Source of the DNA: JAZLIT01 sp045617525
GTDB lineage: Bacteria; Bacillota; Bacilli; Bacillales_A; Planococcaceae
Length of the DNA stretch: 20,302 nucleotides
Assembly (NCBI GenBank): GCA_045617525.1
Contig: JAZLIT010000204.1
Coordinates: 1 to 20,302 of the forward strand
Direction: 5' to 3'
A program made the translations under genes and the position numbers. The notes under the pieces are model-generated. The model was not told where the DNA came from and did no database searches. It saw only the letters and a program-made list of their open reading frames with translations. Below are positions 13,105-19,232 of this stretch, piece by piece (within the stretch, counting starts at the first letter, position 1; the number at the start of each line of letters is the position of its first letter).

Positions 13105-13590
13105 TTAAATTATTTTTTTAAAGTTAAGGCGTTTGTTTAATTGGTACATAATTGGCGCGCCTACAGCTAATACGATAAATTCGCCTGCTGCGACGAATAA
13201 CCATGTTTCCCAAAATGGAAATTCTAATACTAAATTTAATTGGAAAGCGATGATAAACATTGTGAATGTAAATAGCAATGTATTGATTACTAAACGTGCC
13301 CAAATGTTTCTCACAAACTTACAAATGAAAATAAAGATACCTAACGTAATAACTGTATGACCTACTCCAAAAATTAAATCAAGTGGGCCAACAGAGGACA
13401 TTAAGAAATTAGAAAGAAATACACCTAACACAACACCGAGCATATAGCGTGGATTAAACGCCACTAAGTGGTTAAAAATTTCCGCAACACGGAATTGTAC
13501 TTGTCCAAAGCTAATTGGCATTACAAGCATAGTAATCGCAATATAAAGTGCAGCAATAATTGCACTCATTGCTAAAAAGCGAACCTTCAT
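13105..13590 (-). CDS. queT: QueT family queuosine-precursor (preQ1/preQ0) transporter
   Basis: A 161-residue integral membrane protein of the QueT (DUF988) family, predicted substrate-specific S component of an energy-coupling factor transporter that imports queuosine precursors for tRNA modification. The N-terminus MKVRFLAMSAIIAALYIAIT and the conserved FGQVQFRVAEIFNHLVAFNPRY segment (about 28-49), with the family's Q-x-R-x-x-E core, are clear, and about five membrane segments follow. The assignment is supported independently by a preQ1-I riboswitch immediately upstream. The start ATG 13590 has AGGAGG 9 nt upstream, within reach of the aptamer. The shared ECF A/A'/T genes are not in the window, as expected for group II ECF systems. 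Confidence 0.92.
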   Translation of the reverse strand: MKVRFLAMSAIIAALYIAITMLVMPISFGQVQFRVAEIFNHLVAFNPRYMLGVVLGVFLSNFLMSSVGPLDLIFGVGHTVITLGIFIFICKFVRNIWARLVINTLLFTFTMFIIAFQLNLVLEFPFWETWLFVAAGEFIVLAVGAPIMYQLNKRLNFKKII

Positions 13591-13599
13591 TATTAAATT

Positions 13600-13638
13600 C
13601 CTCCTAGTTTTTTATCGTGGGATGGTTACGAACCACGG
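13600..13638 (-). ncRNA. PreQ1-I riboswitch controlling queT
   Basis: On the minus strand, a P1 hairpin is formed by CGTGG and CCACG around the loop GTTCGTAACCATC-type sequence. It is followed by the conserved A-rich tail TAAAAAACTAGGAGG. The tail runs directly into the Shine-Dalgarno AGGAGG (13605-13600), so ligand-stabilised pseudoknot formation would hide the ribosome site. This is the standard layout for translational control of queT-type transporters. Confidence 0.88.
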
Positions 13639-13657
13639 TGTTTTTACACAATTCTAT

Positions 13658-13686
13658 ATATTAATATACTTAAGCTAGTTAGTCAA
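13658..13686 (-). promoter_or_regulatory. Sigma-A promoter of the riboswitch-queT transcript
   Basis: On the minus strand, TTGACT (13686-13681), a 17-nt spacer and TAATAT (13663-13658). Transcription would begin just before the preQ1-I aptamer. Confidence 0.7.
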
Positions 13687-13760
13687 ACTTAGACAAACTA
13701 ATTCTATTAAGATTTAGCAGTTGTCCAAACTAGTTTATAAATAATATGCTGAATGTCCGC

Positions 13761-13797
13761 AAAAAAACTCGTATCTGCAAATAAATGCAAATACGAG
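13761..13797 (-). terminator. Terminator of ilvA
   Basis: On the minus strand, CTCGTAT (13797-13791) pairs with ATACGAG (13774-13768), with an additional TGCA/TGCA pairing inside, followed by seven T residues. It starts 11 nt after the ilvA stop. Confidence 0.88.
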
Positions 13798-13807
13798 AGG
13801 GAAAAGG

Positions 13808-15076
13808 TTAAACGAGTAACGCAAATAATGTGCTATCGTTATTTACCTCTTTATATTCAAAGCCGTTAGAAGTCATACGTTCTAACAGACCTTCATAATC
13901 ATCACGGTGACCGAGCTCAATCCCAACAAGTGCTGGCCCGCTTTCCTTGCTATTTTTCTTCGTGTATTCAAACGTTGTAATATCATCATTTGGCCCGAGT
14001 ACGCTTGTTAAAAATTGTCGTAGAGCCCCAGATCGTTGGGGGAAACTAACGATGAAGTAATAAAGGAGCCCCTCATAAATTAAAGATTTCTCTTTAATTT
14101 CTTGCATGCGGCTATGATCATTATTCCCACCGCTAATAATGACAACAACTGATTTCCCTCGAATTTCATCGGCATAAAAATCTAATGCTGCCACAGGTAA
14201 AGCCCCTGCAGGCTCCGCAATAACTGCGTGTTTATTATATAAATCAAGAATCGTTGTGCAAACTTTGCCTTCAGGTACAACGATAATATCATCTAATAAG
14301 TTCTTACAAATTTCGAAAGTTTCATTGCCAGCTTGTTTTACAGCTGCGCCATCCACAAATTTATCGATAGTAGTAAGTGCGACGGGAGAACCATTTCGAA
14401 TAGCTGCCTTCATACTTGCAGCGCCAGCTGGTTCTACACCAATTACTTTACTTGTTGGGGATAAGTTTTTCACATAAGTAGATACGCCTGCCATTAGACC
14501 GCCGCCACCAATACTTCCGAATAGATAATCAATTGGATCTTCCATATCATTCATAATTTCCACAGCAACAGAACCTTGACCAGCGATTACATCGATATCA
14601 TCGAAGGGGTGGATAAAAATTGTGTCAGCCTCTTTACTATAGGCTAAAGCGTATTCTGCTGAATCATCAAAAGTATCACCTTCCAACGTGATTTCCACAA
14701 ATTCACGGCCAAACATGCGCACCTGGTCAATCTTTTGCTTTGGTGTCGTTTTTGGCATGAAAATCGTAGCTTTAATCTCTAACTTTGCACAGGCATAGGC
14801 AACACCTTGTGCATGATTGCCAGCACTTGCGCATACAATGCCTTTTACTCGTGCCTGCGTTTCGATTTTCTTTATTTTAAAGTAAGCACCTCGTAATTTG
14901 AATGAGCGTACATGTTGTAAATCTTCACGCTTGAAATAAATATTCGCACCATATTTTTCAGATAAATAATCATTTTTTTGTAAGGGTGTGTGAACAACAA
15001 CATCTTTTAAAAAGTGATGTGCATTTAAGATGTTTTCTAATGTAACATTCTTTTTCTTTACGACTTCTTCCAACAT
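13808..15076 (-). CDS. ilvA: Threonine dehydratase (threonine ammonia-lyase), biosynthetic type
   Basis: A PLP enzyme (fold type II) that deaminates threonine to 2-oxobutyrate, the first step of isoleucine synthesis. The Schiff-base lysine is Lys60 in SFKLRGA. SAGNHAQG (84-91) and the phosphate-binding GSIGGGGLMAG loop (187-197) are intact. The 422 residues equal the Bacillus IlvA length: the catalytic domain to about 325, then one ACT-like regulatory domain beginning near SLIYEGLLYYFIVSFPQRSGALRQFL, where isoleucine feedback would act. The short catabolic TdcB type lacks this domain. On the minus strand GGAGG lies 7 nt before ATG 15076. It is monocistronic by its terminator and is not part of an ilv-leu operon. 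A cre-like site lies about 106-120 nt upstream of its start. Confidence 0.95.
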   Translation of the reverse strand: MLEEVVKKKNVTLENILNAHHFLKDVVVHTPLQKNDYLSEKYGANIYFKREDLQHVRSFKLRGAYFKIKKIETQARVKGIVCASAGNHAQGVAYACAKLEIKATIFMPKTTPKQKIDQVRMFGREFVEITLEGDTFDDSAEYALAYSKEADTIFIHPFDDIDVIAGQGSVAVEIMNDMEDPIDYLFGSIGGGGLMAGVSTYVKNLSPTSKVIGVEPAGAASMKAAIRNGSPVALTTIDKFVDGAAVKQAGNETFEICKNLLDDIIVVPEGKVCTTILDLYNKHAVIAEPAGALPVAALDFYADEIRGKSVVVIISGGNNDHSRMQEIKEKSLIYEGLLYYFIVSFPQRSGALRQFLTSVLGPNDDITTFEYTKKNSKESGPALVGIELGHRDDYEGLLERMTSNGFEYKEVNNDSTLFALLV

Positions 15077-15181
15077 AATATAGCCTCCAATTTCGAAAAA
15101 AACATGGCTTCATTTTATCACAAAATTCAGAATAAATAACATAGTGATGTCATTTATTTAAAACATTTAGTGGATTTAGTT

Positions 15182-15196
15182 TTGGAAGCGTTTACT
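15182..15196. promoter_or_regulatory. cre-like (CcpA) site upstream of ilvA
   Basis: TTGGAAGCGTTTACT fits every position of the relaxed Bacillus cre consensus WTGNAANCGNWNNCW, though not the stricter palindromic form. It lies about 106-120 nt upstream of ilvA and about 65 nt before the -35 of yceI, so either gene could be the target. Carbon-catabolite control is an inference. Confidence 0.4.
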
Positions 15197-15260
15197 TTGA
15201 GGGGGATAGGAGCCGAATAGGTGTAATTGTAATTTATTATTTAAATTATCAAAAAAATGT

Positions 15261-15289
15261 TTGACTAAAAATAATTACTAAAGTATAGT
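15261..15289 (+). promoter_or_regulatory. Sigma-A promoter reading toward yceI
   Basis: TTGACT (15261-15266), a 17-nt spacer and TATAGT (15284-15289). Confidence 0.72.
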
Positions 15290-15291
15290 AA
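15275..15291. promoter_or_regulatory. YodB-like operator over the yceI promoter -10
   Basis: TTACTAAAGTATAGTAA contains TACT-N7-AGTA, the motif described for the B. subtilis redox-sensing repressor YodB (DUF24/HxlR family), and has perfect TTACTA/TAGTAA arms. It covers the -10 element, a typical repressor position. That a YodB-like protein binds here is inferred from the motif alone. Confidence 0.45.
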
Positions 15292-15419
15292 ATTACAAAT
15301 AGTAACTTAAAATTCTATTTAAGCTATTTTCAACATATGTTTCATTAAGGGTAGCGTATTTCATTTTTGGGCAGCGTGATCGCCAGGAGTGAATATATAG
15401 CTATTACTATTTTAACACA

Positions 15420-15437
15420 TATCTCAAATTCGAGATA
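15420..15437. promoter_or_regulatory. MhqR-like operator in the yceI leader
   Basis: TATCTCAAATTCGAGATA differs by one base from the inverted repeat known for the MarR-type quinone-sensing repressor MhqR of B. subtilis (tATCTcgaAtTCgAGATa). It ends 6 nt before the AAAAGGGGG ribosome site, roughly 130 nt downstream of the recognised promoter. A bound repressor here could act as a roadblock or control a closer promoter that I could not identify. Confidence 0.65.
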
Positions 15438-15457
15438 AATTAAAAGGGGGATTTTTT

Positions 15458-15991
15458 ATGACAAAATATTTAGTTGATGCATCACACTCAAGTATTGGCT
15501 TCGAAGTAAAACACATGATGGTTTCGAAAGTAAAAGGTAGCTTTGATCAATTTACAGCAGACGTTGAGGCGACAGAATTAGCAGACTTAACAACTGCTCA
15601 AATTGCATTTGAAATTGATGTTAATAGTGTAAACACGCGCAGTGAAGATCGCGACAATCATTTAAGATCAGGTGATTTCTTTGATGTAGAGAATTTTCCG
15701 AAAGTAACATTTAAATCAACAGGCATTGAAGGCGCTGGAGAAAACTTTAAATTAACAGGCGACCTAACGATTAAAGATGTAACATTGCCAGTAACATTCG
15801 ATGTAGAGTACGGTGGTAAGGGCACAAATCCATGGGGTGGAACAGTTTATGGCTTCGAAGCAGAAGCAAAAGTAAACCGTGAAGATTTCGGCCTAGTATG
15901 GAATGCGGCACTTGAAACAGGTGGCGTATTAGTAGGGAAAGATATTAAAATTAAAGTCGAATTAGAATTAAGCCCAGAAGCAACTGCATAA
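15458..15991 (+). CDS. YceI-family (polyisoprenoid-binding lipocalin-like) protein
   Basis: A 177-residue YceI-like protein. The family folds as an extended lipocalin-like beta-barrel that in known structures holds long isoprenoid chains or isoprenoid quinones. The N-terminus YLVDASHSSIGFEVKHMMVSKVKGSF (residues 4-29) and the SEDRDNHLRSGDFFDVENFPKVTFKST block (about 62-88) are the two family signatures. LTGDLTIKDVTLPVTFDVEYGG and the GFEAEAKVNREDFGLVWN segment complete the barrel. There is no signal peptide, so this member should stay in the cytoplasm. It has a strong AAAAGGGGG site 7 nt before ATG 15458 and is followed by its own terminator. The upstream operators suggest control by quinone or thiol stress, which would suit a protein binding menaquinone-like molecules. 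The physiological ligand is unproven. Confidence 0.92.
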   Translation: MTKYLVDASHSSIGFEVKHMMVSKVKGSFDQFTADVEATELADLTTAQIAFEIDVNSVNTRSEDRDNHLRSGDFFDVENFPKVTFKSTGIEGAGENFKLTGDLTIKDVTLPVTFDVEYGGKGTNPWGGTVYGFEAEAKVNREDFGLVWNAALETGGVLVGKDIKIKVELELSPEATA

Positions 15992-15996
15992 ATAAT

Positions 15997-16029
15997 AAAG
16001 GAATCCACACATTCGTGTGGATTCCTTTT
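15997..16029 (+). terminator. Terminator of yceI
   Basis: A perfect 14-bp stem (15997-16010 with 16015-16028), a 4-nt loop and four T residues, 5 nt after the stop codon. Confidence 0.9.
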
Positions 16030-16031
16030 AT

Positions 16032-16173
16032 TCGTTCAATCGTTTCTTTACGTTTTGCATAAATTGATTTAATTTCATGATGATGACGAAGATGTTCGGC
16101 TTCTTCTAAGTAGTCGGCCCAAATATGTCGCTGAATCATTTTCGTATGATTTTTACTCTCAGTACATTGCGCT
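16032..16173 (-). pseudogene. IS1182-family transposase remnant
   Basis: The minus-strand translation contains QCTESKNHTKMIQRHIW followed by ADYLEEAEHLRHHHEIK and YAKRKETIER. This is the conserved block of IS1182-type transposases (C-x-E-S-K-N-H ... RHIW-x-x-x-x-E-x-A-x-x-x-R ... Y-x-x-R-K-E-T-I-E-R). In an intact element it would continue FADAKEKHGMRW and some 50 more residues. Here similarity stops at the R of IER, right at the yceI terminator, and everything N-terminal of the cysteine is missing, replaced by the palindromic repeat. Only about 47 codons of a protein of more than 400 survive. The open frame extends over 15951-16244 only by chance, its first 23 codons being translated repeat DNA. 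It is a deletion scar, not a working gene. Confidence 0.75.
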
Positions 16174-16186
16174 AAGAGATTAATAA

Positions 16187-16328
16187 GTTGATTGGAATGG
16201 AGGGACCGCGACTCCACCGGGAACAGCACGCGCGGAAGATCCACTAATTGGCTACTGCCGTAGTAGTAGCCAATTAGTTAGCTGGAGCCGTGCCCGGGGA
16301 AAGCGTCGGTCCCGGAATGGAAATCAAC
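16187..16328. repeat. Degenerate Bacillaceae-type palindromic intergenic repeat
   Basis: A 142-bp imperfect palindrome, much richer in GC than its surroundings. The ends are GTTGATT (16187-16193) and AATCAAC (16322-16328), each next to a GGAATGG copy (16194-16200 and 16314-16320). Inside are GGGACCG (16202-16208) and CGGTCCC (16307-16313). The centre is a perfect 14-bp stem, ACTAATTGGCTACT (16243-16256) with its complement at 16265-16278. The arrangement resembles the GC-rich repeats with GATTGGAGCGGA-like ends and GCGACTCC/AAAGCGTC arms scattered in Bacillus-group genomes. It abuts the IS1182 remnant. Confidence 0.65.
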
Positions 16329-16353
16329 GAATTCAATGTTAATCTAATTTTAA

Positions 16354-16403
16354 AATAAAAAAGACTGTAAACAAACCCAAATTTTTGAGTTTGTCTACAG
16401 TCT
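16354..16403 (-). terminator. Terminator of the YjiH-type gene
   Basis: On the minus strand, AGACTGTA (16403-16396) pairs with TACAGTCT (16369-16362), the stem is extended by ACAAAC/GTTTGT, and it is followed by six T residues. Confidence 0.85.
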
Positions 16404-16405
16404 GA

Positions 16406-16431
16406 AACGACCTCACGTGAGTGAGGTCGTT
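16406..16431. repeat. Perfect 11-bp hairpin between the YjiH-type gene and its terminator
   Basis: AACGACCTCAC (16406-16416), loop GTGA, GTGAGGTCGTT (16421-16431). There is no T-tract, so it is likely a 3' mRNA-stabilising hairpin in tandem with the terminator. Confidence 0.6.
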
Positions 16432-16440
16432 CCTGAGTTG

Positions 16441-17796
16441 TTAAAATAGTATATGTGCAATTGCAGCAACAATTGGGATTGAAATAATTGTACGGATTAA
16501 GAAGATGAGGAATAAATCCCAAATCTTAAGTGGAAGCTTCGTGCCTAAAATTAAGCCACCAACCTCGGACATGTAAATTAACTGTGTTACAGAAATTGTC
16601 GCGATGAAGAAACGAGTTAATTCTGATTCAATGCCCGCCCCTAAAATAGAAGGTAATAGCATATCCGCAAAACCAACGACTAGTGTTTGCGCGGCTTCAC
16701 TTGCTTCAGGAATTTGAAGCAATGTTAAAATCGGCTCAAATGGCATCCCTAAAATACGGAATACACTTGTAAATTCAGCCAGTACTAGTGCGATCGTACC
16801 GAATGCCATAATAATTGGCGCAACAGCAAACCACATTTCTAATACGTTTTTAAAGCCACCTGTAACATTCTTAAACAGATTGCGGTTTGAATGGGCAACT
16901 TCTAAAGCTTTTTCAGTACCATGAGAAACCATTGTTAAGTGCTCCGGTACATCTTCAAGGTTAGCAGCTGGAGTCGTACCATCAATTAGCGTGTTCGCTT
17001 TATTACGTAAAGGGAAAATACGAGGCATGATGAATGCCAAAATTAACCCTGTCACTAAAACTGCGCCATAAAACTGGAAGAAGTACGCATCAAGACCGAT
17101 TGTTTCAAGCACGAATAAGCAGAATGTAATTGAAACAACAGAGAATGTTGTAGCAATGATTGCAGCTTCTCGTCCTGTATAATTTTTTTCTTCATATTGC
17201 TTCGCTGTTAATAATACACCGATTGTACCGTCTCCAACCCAAGAAGCAAGTGCATCAATTGCTGATCGACCTGGGATTTTGAAAAGAGGACGCATTACAC
17301 GAACCATTAGTGACCCAAAAAACTCAAGTAATCCGAAGTTCGTTAATAATGGAAGTAATAGACCAGCAAAGAAGAATAAAGTGAACATAAATGTTATTAG
17401 ACCGTCAGCTGGATCAATCAATACGCCTGCTGTGTAGTCACTTGTAAAGCTTGCTGGTCCAATCTGCCACATGTACATAACCGCAAATACAACAGCAAGC
17501 ACACGCATCGTTGTCCAAAACCAATGAACACGGAAAAGACTATCAAATAAAGTTCGCGGCGCATCGGACGCCTTTGGAATAAAATGCATAATTATTGAAC
17601 CGAGTGCAGCAATGATAAAAATAATTAATGCGAATAATTGGATATAAGGCTCAACAATCCCAGCTAACCCACTAGCAAGCATTGCGATAGGTACCTTGAA
17701 TCCATTGTCCGTAGCGATAGGCGTGATGAATAGGAAAACACCTAGTAGTGACGGGATGATAAAGAGTAACCATGTATAGAAAGGATATTTTTTCAT
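16441..17796 (-). CDS. YjiH-family membrane protein with nucleoside-recognition (Gate) domains
   Basis: A 451-residue polytopic membrane protein of about ten helices that reads as the YjiH family, related to nucleoside transporter gate proteins. Signatures include DALASWVGDGTIGVLLTAKQYEEKNYTGREAAIIATTFSV-type sequence near the middle, in which AS-W-x-G-DGTIG is the family core, and a second gate-like segment near the C-terminus (FADMLLPSILGAGIESELTRFFIATIS, then SEVGGLILG). The transported substrate is not established for the family. I chose ATG 17796: on the minus strand AGAGG lies about 9 nt upstream and the first helix follows at once (KKYPFYTWLLFIIPSLLG). The frame extends to 17835, but those 13 residues lack a ribosome site. 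It ends in tandem hairpins at 16431-16354. Confidence 0.82.
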   Translation of the reverse strand: MKKYPFYTWLLFIIPSLLGVFLFITPIATDNGFKVPIAMLASGLAGIVEPYIQLFALIIFIIAALGSIIMHFIPKASDAPRTLFDSLFRVHWFWTTMRVLAVVFAVMYMWQIGPASFTSDYTAGVLIDPADGLITFMFTLFFFAGLLLPLLTNFGLLEFFGSLMVRVMRPLFKIPGRSAIDALASWVGDGTIGVLLTAKQYEEKNYTGREAAIIATTFSVVSITFCLFVLETIGLDAYFFQFYGAVLVTGLILAFIMPRIFPLRNKANTLIDGTTPAANLEDVPEHLTMVSHGTEKALEVAHSNRNLFKNVTGGFKNVLEMWFAVAPIIMAFGTIALVLAEFTSVFRILGMPFEPILTLLQIPEASEAAQTLVVGFADMLLPSILGAGIESELTRFFIATISVTQLIYMSEVGGLILGTKLPLKIWDLFLIFLIRTIISIPIVAAIAHILF

Positions 17797-17904
17797 TAGA
17801 ATAAACCTCTTTTTTAGTTTTGTATATTTATACAATATAAATTTTTTATATGCAGATGTCTAGTCATTTTCGGATAGGCGGAATTTTCGGAATTTAAGGC
17901 GTTT

Positions 17905-17946
17905 AAAAAAACATCCGCCCATGCAAAGTTAGCGTGAGTGGATGTT
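17905..17946 (-). terminator. Terminator of the yojF-bshB2 operon
   Basis: On the minus strand AACATCC (17946-17940) pairs with GGATGTT (17916-17910), with partial pairing inside, followed by T residues to 17905. Confidence 0.75.
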
Positions 17947-17956
17947 TAGAAATAGA

Positions 17957-18637
17957 TTAATTTTCGAAGTTAATTTCGTAAAAGCGCTCGACATTTAACC
18001 AGCTTTCGCTTAATTCTTCTCCGGCATCGACGCGTTTTGCAGATTCAGCAAGCATCCAAGCAGTTTGAGAAATATGAGCTTTTAACGCTTCTAACTTGTC
18101 ATTCTTAACAGAACTAATATTTACAGTAATCGGTGGTTCGCCCAAGTTAGCGATTGTATTGTTTGCAAAACCTACTGCAAGAATACTGGGACGTTCCGCT
18201 GCAGGCATGCGTCGAACAGCTCTTACGACAGCATTTGCAGTAGCTTCGTGATCAGGATGCACAGCGTATCCTGGTAAAAACGTGAAGATTAAAGAAGGAT
18301 TAAGCTCTTCAATTAAATCGGCAACAAGCTTCACCATTTTTTCGTCATCTTCAAATTCAATCGTTTTATCGCGTAAGCCCATCATACGTAAATCCTCAAT
18401 ACCCATCGCAACGCACGCAGCTTGAAGCTCCTTACGACGAATTTCAGGCAATGATTCACGCGTAGCAAATGGAGGATTGCCTAGATTACGACCCATTTCC
18501 CCTAAAGTTAAGCAGGCATATGTAACGGGCACGCCTTGATTGCGCAACAACCGAACAGAACCCGCAACAGAAAAGGCTTCATCATCTGGATGTGGATACA
18601 CGATTAAAACGTGACGTTCGTTATCAAAAGTAAACAT
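17957..18637 (-). CDS. bshB2: Bacillithiol biosynthesis deacetylase BshB2
   Basis: A zinc-dependent LmbE/PIG-L family deacetylase (226 residues) that converts GlcNAc-malate to GlcN-malate, the second step of bacillithiol synthesis, or hydrolyses bacillithiol conjugates. Zinc ligands are His16 and Asp19 in PHPDDE and His130 in HPDHEA (127-132). LGEMGRNLGNPPFATRESLPEIRRKE (about 45-70) is typical of the BshB2 (YojG) branch. On the minus strand AAGGAG is 8 nt before ATG 18637; the alternative GTG at 18646 overlaps that site. The yojF stop codon lies 12 nt upstream, so the two form an operon as in B. subtilis. The glycosyltransferase bshA and ligase bshC are not in the window. Confidence 0.92.
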   Translation of the reverse strand: MFTFDNERHVLIVYPHPDDEAFSVAGSVRLLRNQGVPVTYACLTLGEMGRNLGNPPFATRESLPEIRRKELQAACVAMGIEDLRMMGLRDKTIEFEDDEKMVKLVADLIEELNPSLIFTFLPGYAVHPDHEATANAVVRAVRRMPAAERPSILAVGFANNTIANLGEPPITVNISSVKNDKLEALKAHISQTAWMLAESAKRVDAGEELSESWLNVERFYEINFEN

Positions 18638-18649
18638 ATTCAACACTCC

Positions 18650-19000
18650 TTAGTAGGCAAATGGCGTTTCGCTAATTTCAAGCGCAACAGCCAGCTTCCC
18701 TGTATAATCAAGTCCAGCCATTAATAGACGACCCTTTTCATCTAATTCGAAATGCGTAATTCCTTGCGCATAAACCCATCCATACTCCATTTTTAGGCCG
18801 ACACGATGCGGGCTATCGGCTACAACTTTTCCTAATTCATAGCGAATTTTCACATTGCGAATAAATGCGCCAGCATTAAAAACCTTATCGTCAAAATGAG
18901 TTGCATAGGCACCATTCGTTGTTTCTAAGTGAATATATACATCTTTATTTGAAAAAGAATTAAGTAGGCTTTGTAATTCCTCAACAAGTACTTCTTTCAT
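18650..19000 (-). CDS. yojF: YojF family protein (DUF1806), partner of bshB2
   Basis: A 116-residue soluble protein of the YojF/DUF1806 family, exactly the usual length, with unknown biochemical function. MKEVLVEELQSLLNSFSNKDVYIHLETTNGAYA at the start, GAFIRNVKIRYELG in the middle and GWVYAQGITHFE near residue 80 fit the family. In B. subtilis yojF precedes yojG (bshB2), and the same order is kept here with a 12-nt gap. ATG 19000 has GGAGA 8 nt upstream on the minus strand; the frame is open to 19057 but without another ribosome site. TATACT on the minus strand near 19036-19041 is a possible -10 but lacks a clear -35. Confidence 0.88.
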   Translation of the reverse strand: MKEVLVEELQSLLNSFSNKDVYIHLETTNGAYATHFDDKVFNAGAFIRNVKIRYELGKVVADSPHRVGLKMEYGWVYAQGITHFELDEKGRLLMAGLDYTGKLAVALEISETPFAY

Positions 19001-19183
19001 CTTAACTCTCCTCTCGAAACGCGCTTTCTCTAATAGTATAGTAAAAAATCCCTTCAAATGAAAAGAATAAAACCTTAAAAGTGGTTAGTGTAGTGTATGC
19101 AAGGTGGGGATTACTAGAAATGTAAGCTACCCAATGAGGGAGCAGTTTAATAAGAGCGACTTCACAATCGTTAAAATAAAACT

Positions 19184-19225
19184 AAAAAATAGACGGATCA
19201 TGTAGAAGTTCTACATGAATCGTCT
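19184..19225 (-). terminator. Terminator of pdxK
   Basis: On the minus strand AGACGATTCATGTAGA pairs with TCTACATGATCCGTCT (one bulge), followed by TTTTTTAG. It starts 8 nt after the pdxK stop. Confidence 0.85.
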
Positions 19226-19232
19226 AAGTTGA

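Larger units (their letters stand above)
15077..15457. other. Divergent intergenic region between ilvA and yceI
   Basis: About 380 nt with no gene. From left to right it contains the ilvA leader, a cre-like site (15182-15196), a strong + strand promoter (15261-15289) overlapped by a YodB-like dyad (15275-15291), a GGGTAGCGT/GGGCAGCGT direct repeat (15349-15357 and 15369-15377), and an MhqR-like operator (15420-15437) just before the yceI ribosome site. The leader from the visible promoter would be about 160 nt, which is unusually long. Confidence 0.6.

Noticed and set aside
15340..15360. A sigma-B promoter, because GGGTAG occurs at 15349-15354
   Set aside because: No GTTTAA-like -35 lies 12-15 nt upstream, and GGGTAG is repeated nearby as part of a GGG(T/C)AGCGT direct repeat.
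15951..16244. A 97-codon minus-strand open frame as a functional gene
   Set aside because: It begins inside the palindromic repeat, holds a truncated IS1182 transposase block, then runs through the yceI terminator into the end of yceI antisense. It is a chance frame over a scar.
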